Source of the DNA: Nisaea acidiphila
GTDB taxonomy: Bacteria; Pseudomonadota; Alphaproteobacteria; Thalassobaculales; Thalassobaculaceae
Length of the DNA stretch: 64,000 nt
NCBI RefSeq assembly: GCF_024662015.1
Contig: NZ_CP102480.1
Span: 4,644,501-4,708,500, forward strand
Direction: 5' to 3'
The notes under the pieces were generated by a model. That model did no database searches. It was not told the origin of the DNA and saw only the letters and a program-made list of their open reading frames with translations. This document shows, in pieces, positions 62,225 to 64,000 of this stretch. Both the position numbers and the translations under genes were made by a program. Numbering within the stretch: position 1 is the first letter of the stretch; each line of letters starts with the position of its first letter.

Positions 62225-62606
62225 GACATCTCCGGGATTTATTTGAGTTTTGAGAGAGGCGAGATCGCAAAATCTTAGGGGCAAAAAACCTCGGATGTCC
62301 GCCGAAAATCCGTCACGATTGCAATCGCCGCAAGGACATATCCGCCCGATGGTTTCTTCTCGCACTTGCAAAACACATCAACTGCGTGTTGGAATTAATT
62401 CCGCTGTCATGTGGACCGGCTCCAACGCGGCCCAGTATTCGTTCATGCAGAGCGACCGAGGCCAACACAAAAGCCGAGTAGCCGGAAGACGTGGCGGTGA
62501 ACAACGACCGGGATCAACGGGGGCGATCCCAGAATAAATGTCAGGGATTTGCAGACCGGGACAACCGGCCGTCGTTAACCGAAACGATAACAGGGTGGGT
62601 TTCAGG
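62225..62606. other. Divergent intergenic region with two 12-bp palindromes
   Basis: 382 bp without a supportable gene, between metC-like (minus) and the binding-protein gene (plus). It contains two perfect palindromes, CGATTGCAATCG (62316-62327) and GGAATTAATTCC (62391-62402). Either could be an operator for the transporter or the lyase. Short open frames here look like chance. Confidence 0.5.
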
Positions 62607-63650
62607 ATGAAGAAACTGAGTCTTTTGGGCCTTGGCCTCGGCATGATGGCCAGCCTTGGCTTCACAGCCGAAATGGCGTCCGCGCAGAGCACGCTGGACA
62701 TCGTGAAGCAGCGCGGTCATCTCCGGTGCCAGGTTGGCACCCCGGCCAGCGGCTTCTACCAGCTCGACGAACAGGGTAACTGGTTCGGCAGCGACGTCTC
62801 GATCTGCCGCGCGATCTCCGCGGCCATCTTCGACGATCCGTCGAAGGTCGAATTCCAGTCCGTCACCAGCGCCGTCCGCTTCACCGCGATGGCCAACGGT
62901 GAGTCCGACGTCCTTTCCCGGACGACGACTTGGACGCTGTTCCGCGACACGCAGCTGGGCCTCGACTTCACGACCGTCAACTTCTACGACGGCCAGGGCT
63001 TCATGGTGCCGAAGGATTCCGGCATCAATAGCGCTCTCGAGCTCGCAGGCGCGACGGTTTGCGTGCTGACCGGCACCACCACGGAACTGAACCTGACCGA
63101 CTACAGCCGGGCCAACAACCTGGAAATCGAGCCGGTCGTGTTCGAAGATTCCAACGTGCGTAACGACACCTATGCCAAGGGCGGTTGCGACGCGATGACC
63201 AACGACAAGTCCGGTCTCGCTTCCAGCCGCGCCGCGTTCCCGGATCCGGGCGCGCACAAGATCCTGCCGGAAACGATCTCCAAGGAGCCGCTCGGCCCGG
63301 TCGTCCGTCAGAACGACTCCCAGTGGATGGACATCGTCAAGTGGACCGTGTTCGCTCTGGTTCAGGCTGAGGAAATGGGCATCAACAAGGCCAATGTCAT
63401 GGACATGGTCGCCAGCCCGAAATCCCCGGAGATGGCCCGTATGCTCGGCGTCGAAGGTGACCTGAACAAGGGTCTGGGCCTCGAGAAGGACTGGGTTGTC
63501 CGCATCATCAAGCATGTCGGCAACTACGGCGAGATCTACGACGAGTACATGGGCACCAAAGGCAAGCTCGCCATCGGTATCCCGCGTGAGGGCAGCCAGA
63601 ACGCGCTGTGGACCGAAGGCGGCCTGATGTACTCCCCGCCGTTCCGGTAA
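62607..63650 (+). CDS. aapJ: General L-amino-acid ABC transporter substrate-binding protein
   Basis: 347 residues from the ATG at 62607 (AGGGTGGG upstream). A signal peptide ends in ASA-Q. The mature protein begins STLDIVKQRGHLRCQVGTPASGF, followed by AISAAIFDDPSKVEF, VLSRTTTWTLFRDTQLGLDF and GINSALELAGATVCVLTGTTTE, the AapJ/BztA long-type binding protein with a conserved cysteine pair. It captures polar L-amino acids in the periplasm. A terminator-like hairpin separates it from the permease genes, the usual device for making excess binding protein. Confidence 0.92.
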   Translation: MKKLSLLGLGLGMMASLGFTAEMASAQSTLDIVKQRGHLRCQVGTPASGFYQLDEQGNWFGSDVSICRAISAAIFDDPSKVEFQSVTSAVRFTAMANGESDVLSRTTTWTLFRDTQLGLDFTTVNFYDGQGFMVPKDSGINSALELAGATVCVLTGTTTELNLTDYSRANNLEIEPVVFEDSNVRNDTYAKGGCDAMTNDKSGLASSRAAFPDPGAHKILPETISKEPLGPVVRQNDSQWMDIVKWTVFALVQAEEMGINKANVMDMVASPKSPEMARMLGVEGDLNKGLGLEKDWVVRIIKHVGNYGEIYDEYMGTKGKLAIGIPREGSQNALWTEGGLMYSPPFR

Positions 63651-63665
63651 GACATCCAAGACAGC

Positions 63666-63701
63666 AGGCCCGGCCAGGCAGTTGGCCGGGCCTCTGTTTT
63701 T
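63666..63701 (+). terminator. Partial terminator/attenuator after the binding-protein gene
   Basis: An 11-bp perfect stem (AGGCCCGGCCA/TGGCCGGGCCT) with a 6-nt loop and tail CTGTTTTT, 15 bp past the stop and 34 bp before the permease start. Read-through would set a high binding-protein-to-permease ratio. Confidence 0.85.
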
Positions 63702-63734
63702 CTGGATCCTCTTCTCTCTAGCGGGGATGACTAT

Positions 63735-64000
63735 ATGGCTGTCGTTGACAGAGGGGCGTCAGGGCAGGGATCGTCGTTTTCGGAAATCGTAAACGACCAG
63801 CGCTACCGTTCCGTTTTCTATCAAATCGTTGTTGCCGTCGTCGTGATGTGGGCCGGGTGGTACCTGTTCTCGAACACGGCACATAATCTCGAAGCGCGCG
63901 GCATGAGCGCCGGCTTCGGCTTCCTCGGAAGCACTGCCGGATTCTCCATCGCATTCTCAGTCATCCCGTACGAGGCGGGTGACAGTTATCTGTGGGTGTA
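63735..64000 (+). CDS. aapQ: Amino-acid ABC transporter permease (AapQ-like), 3' end outside window
   Basis: The first 88 codons of a permease, open to the end of the window: MAVVDRGASGQGSS, then NDQRYRSVFYQIVVAVVVMW (first helix) and FSNTAHNLEARGMSAGFGFL, which matches the N-terminal pattern of AapQ/BztB subunits. It lies downstream of the aapJ-like gene. The catalytic-loop region is not included, so the assignment rests on the N-terminus and context. Confidence 0.85.
   Translation, partial: MAVVDRGASGQGSSFSEIVNDQRYRSVFYQIVVAVVVMWAGWYLFSNTAHNLEARGMSAGFGFLGSTAGFSIAFSVIPYEAGDSYLWV

Noticed and set aside
1-64000. CRISPR arrays, insertion sequences, phage or toxin-antitoxin modules
   Set aside because: No regularly spaced repeats, transposase or integrase motifs, or paired toxin-antitoxin genes were seen; the lone XRE gene has no partner.

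Overview
The window looks like a contiguous piece of an alphaproteobacterial chromosome. It is GC-rich, with tight operons and many ATGA/GTGA start-stop overlaps. Typical alphaproteobacterial genes include a CC0125/CC1285-type lipoprotein, a bacterial NDUFS4-like complex I subunit, an Aap-type amino-acid ABC transporter and Cox-type molybdenum hydroxylase genes. A heterotrophic, probably marine or soil, member near Rhodospirillales is my inference; no rRNA or species marker is present.

Layout: 1-2.7 kb holds a rhodanese and a chemotaxis receptor paired with a periplasmic Cache protein. 2.9-9.5 kb is a peptide/pyroglutamate block: MlrC-type peptidase, M20 peptidase, pxpA, and divergent pxpBC, ending against a metallo-beta-lactamase-fold hydrolase. 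9.7-17.6 kb is a carbon-phosphorus lyase locus: phnGHIJKLM plus a hexapeptide acyltransferase on the minus strand, convergent phnN, and divergent phnF with an operator-like region between. No phosphonate transporter (phnCDE) is in view. 17.8-20.1 kb has a cupin gene overlapping a ThDP enzyme.

20.2-22.4 kb is an ECF-sigma unit (EF-hand protein, sigma factor, anti-sigma-like membrane protein, Spy-like periplasmic protein). 22.6-25.4 kb has a BKACE-family enzyme, an atypical AroE-like reductase and a degenerate receiver protein. 25.5-30.1 kb is a form II Cox-like hydroxylase (coxSLM) with coxG. 30.2-37.7 kb is a ten-gene Mrp/Mbh-like cation-proton antiporter operon with three antiporter-type subunits. 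37.9-41.7 kb has a PEP-mutase/ICL enzyme, a class IV aminotransferase and a TPP-riboswitch-controlled thiXY pair without an ATPase.

41.8-45.1 kb has a flavoprotein monooxygenase coupled to an HDAC-like hydrolase, a DUF192 protein and tRNA-Pro. 45.3-48.3 kb is the least explained part: an 885-residue membrane protein of unknown family, translationally coupled to a stand-alone cyclic-nucleotide-binding protein, behind an AT-rich upstream region. 48.6-49.7 kb has a lipoprotein, the NDUFS4-like subunit and tRNA-Arg. 49.7-54.6 kb is an IclR-controlled acyl-CoA catabolic cluster (acyl-CoA dehydrogenase, cyclase-family hydrolase, acyl-CoA ligase). 55-64 kb has a porin, a small XRE regulator with paired palindromes, a DMT exporter, an ABC-F ATPase, a four-rhodanese-domain protein, a cystathionine-beta-lyase-like enzyme, and the start of an amino-acid ABC transporter whose permease runs off the end.

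I saw no CRISPR array, insertion sequence, integrase, phage gene or toxin-antitoxin module. All functions are read from motifs and remembered family features; no database search was run.
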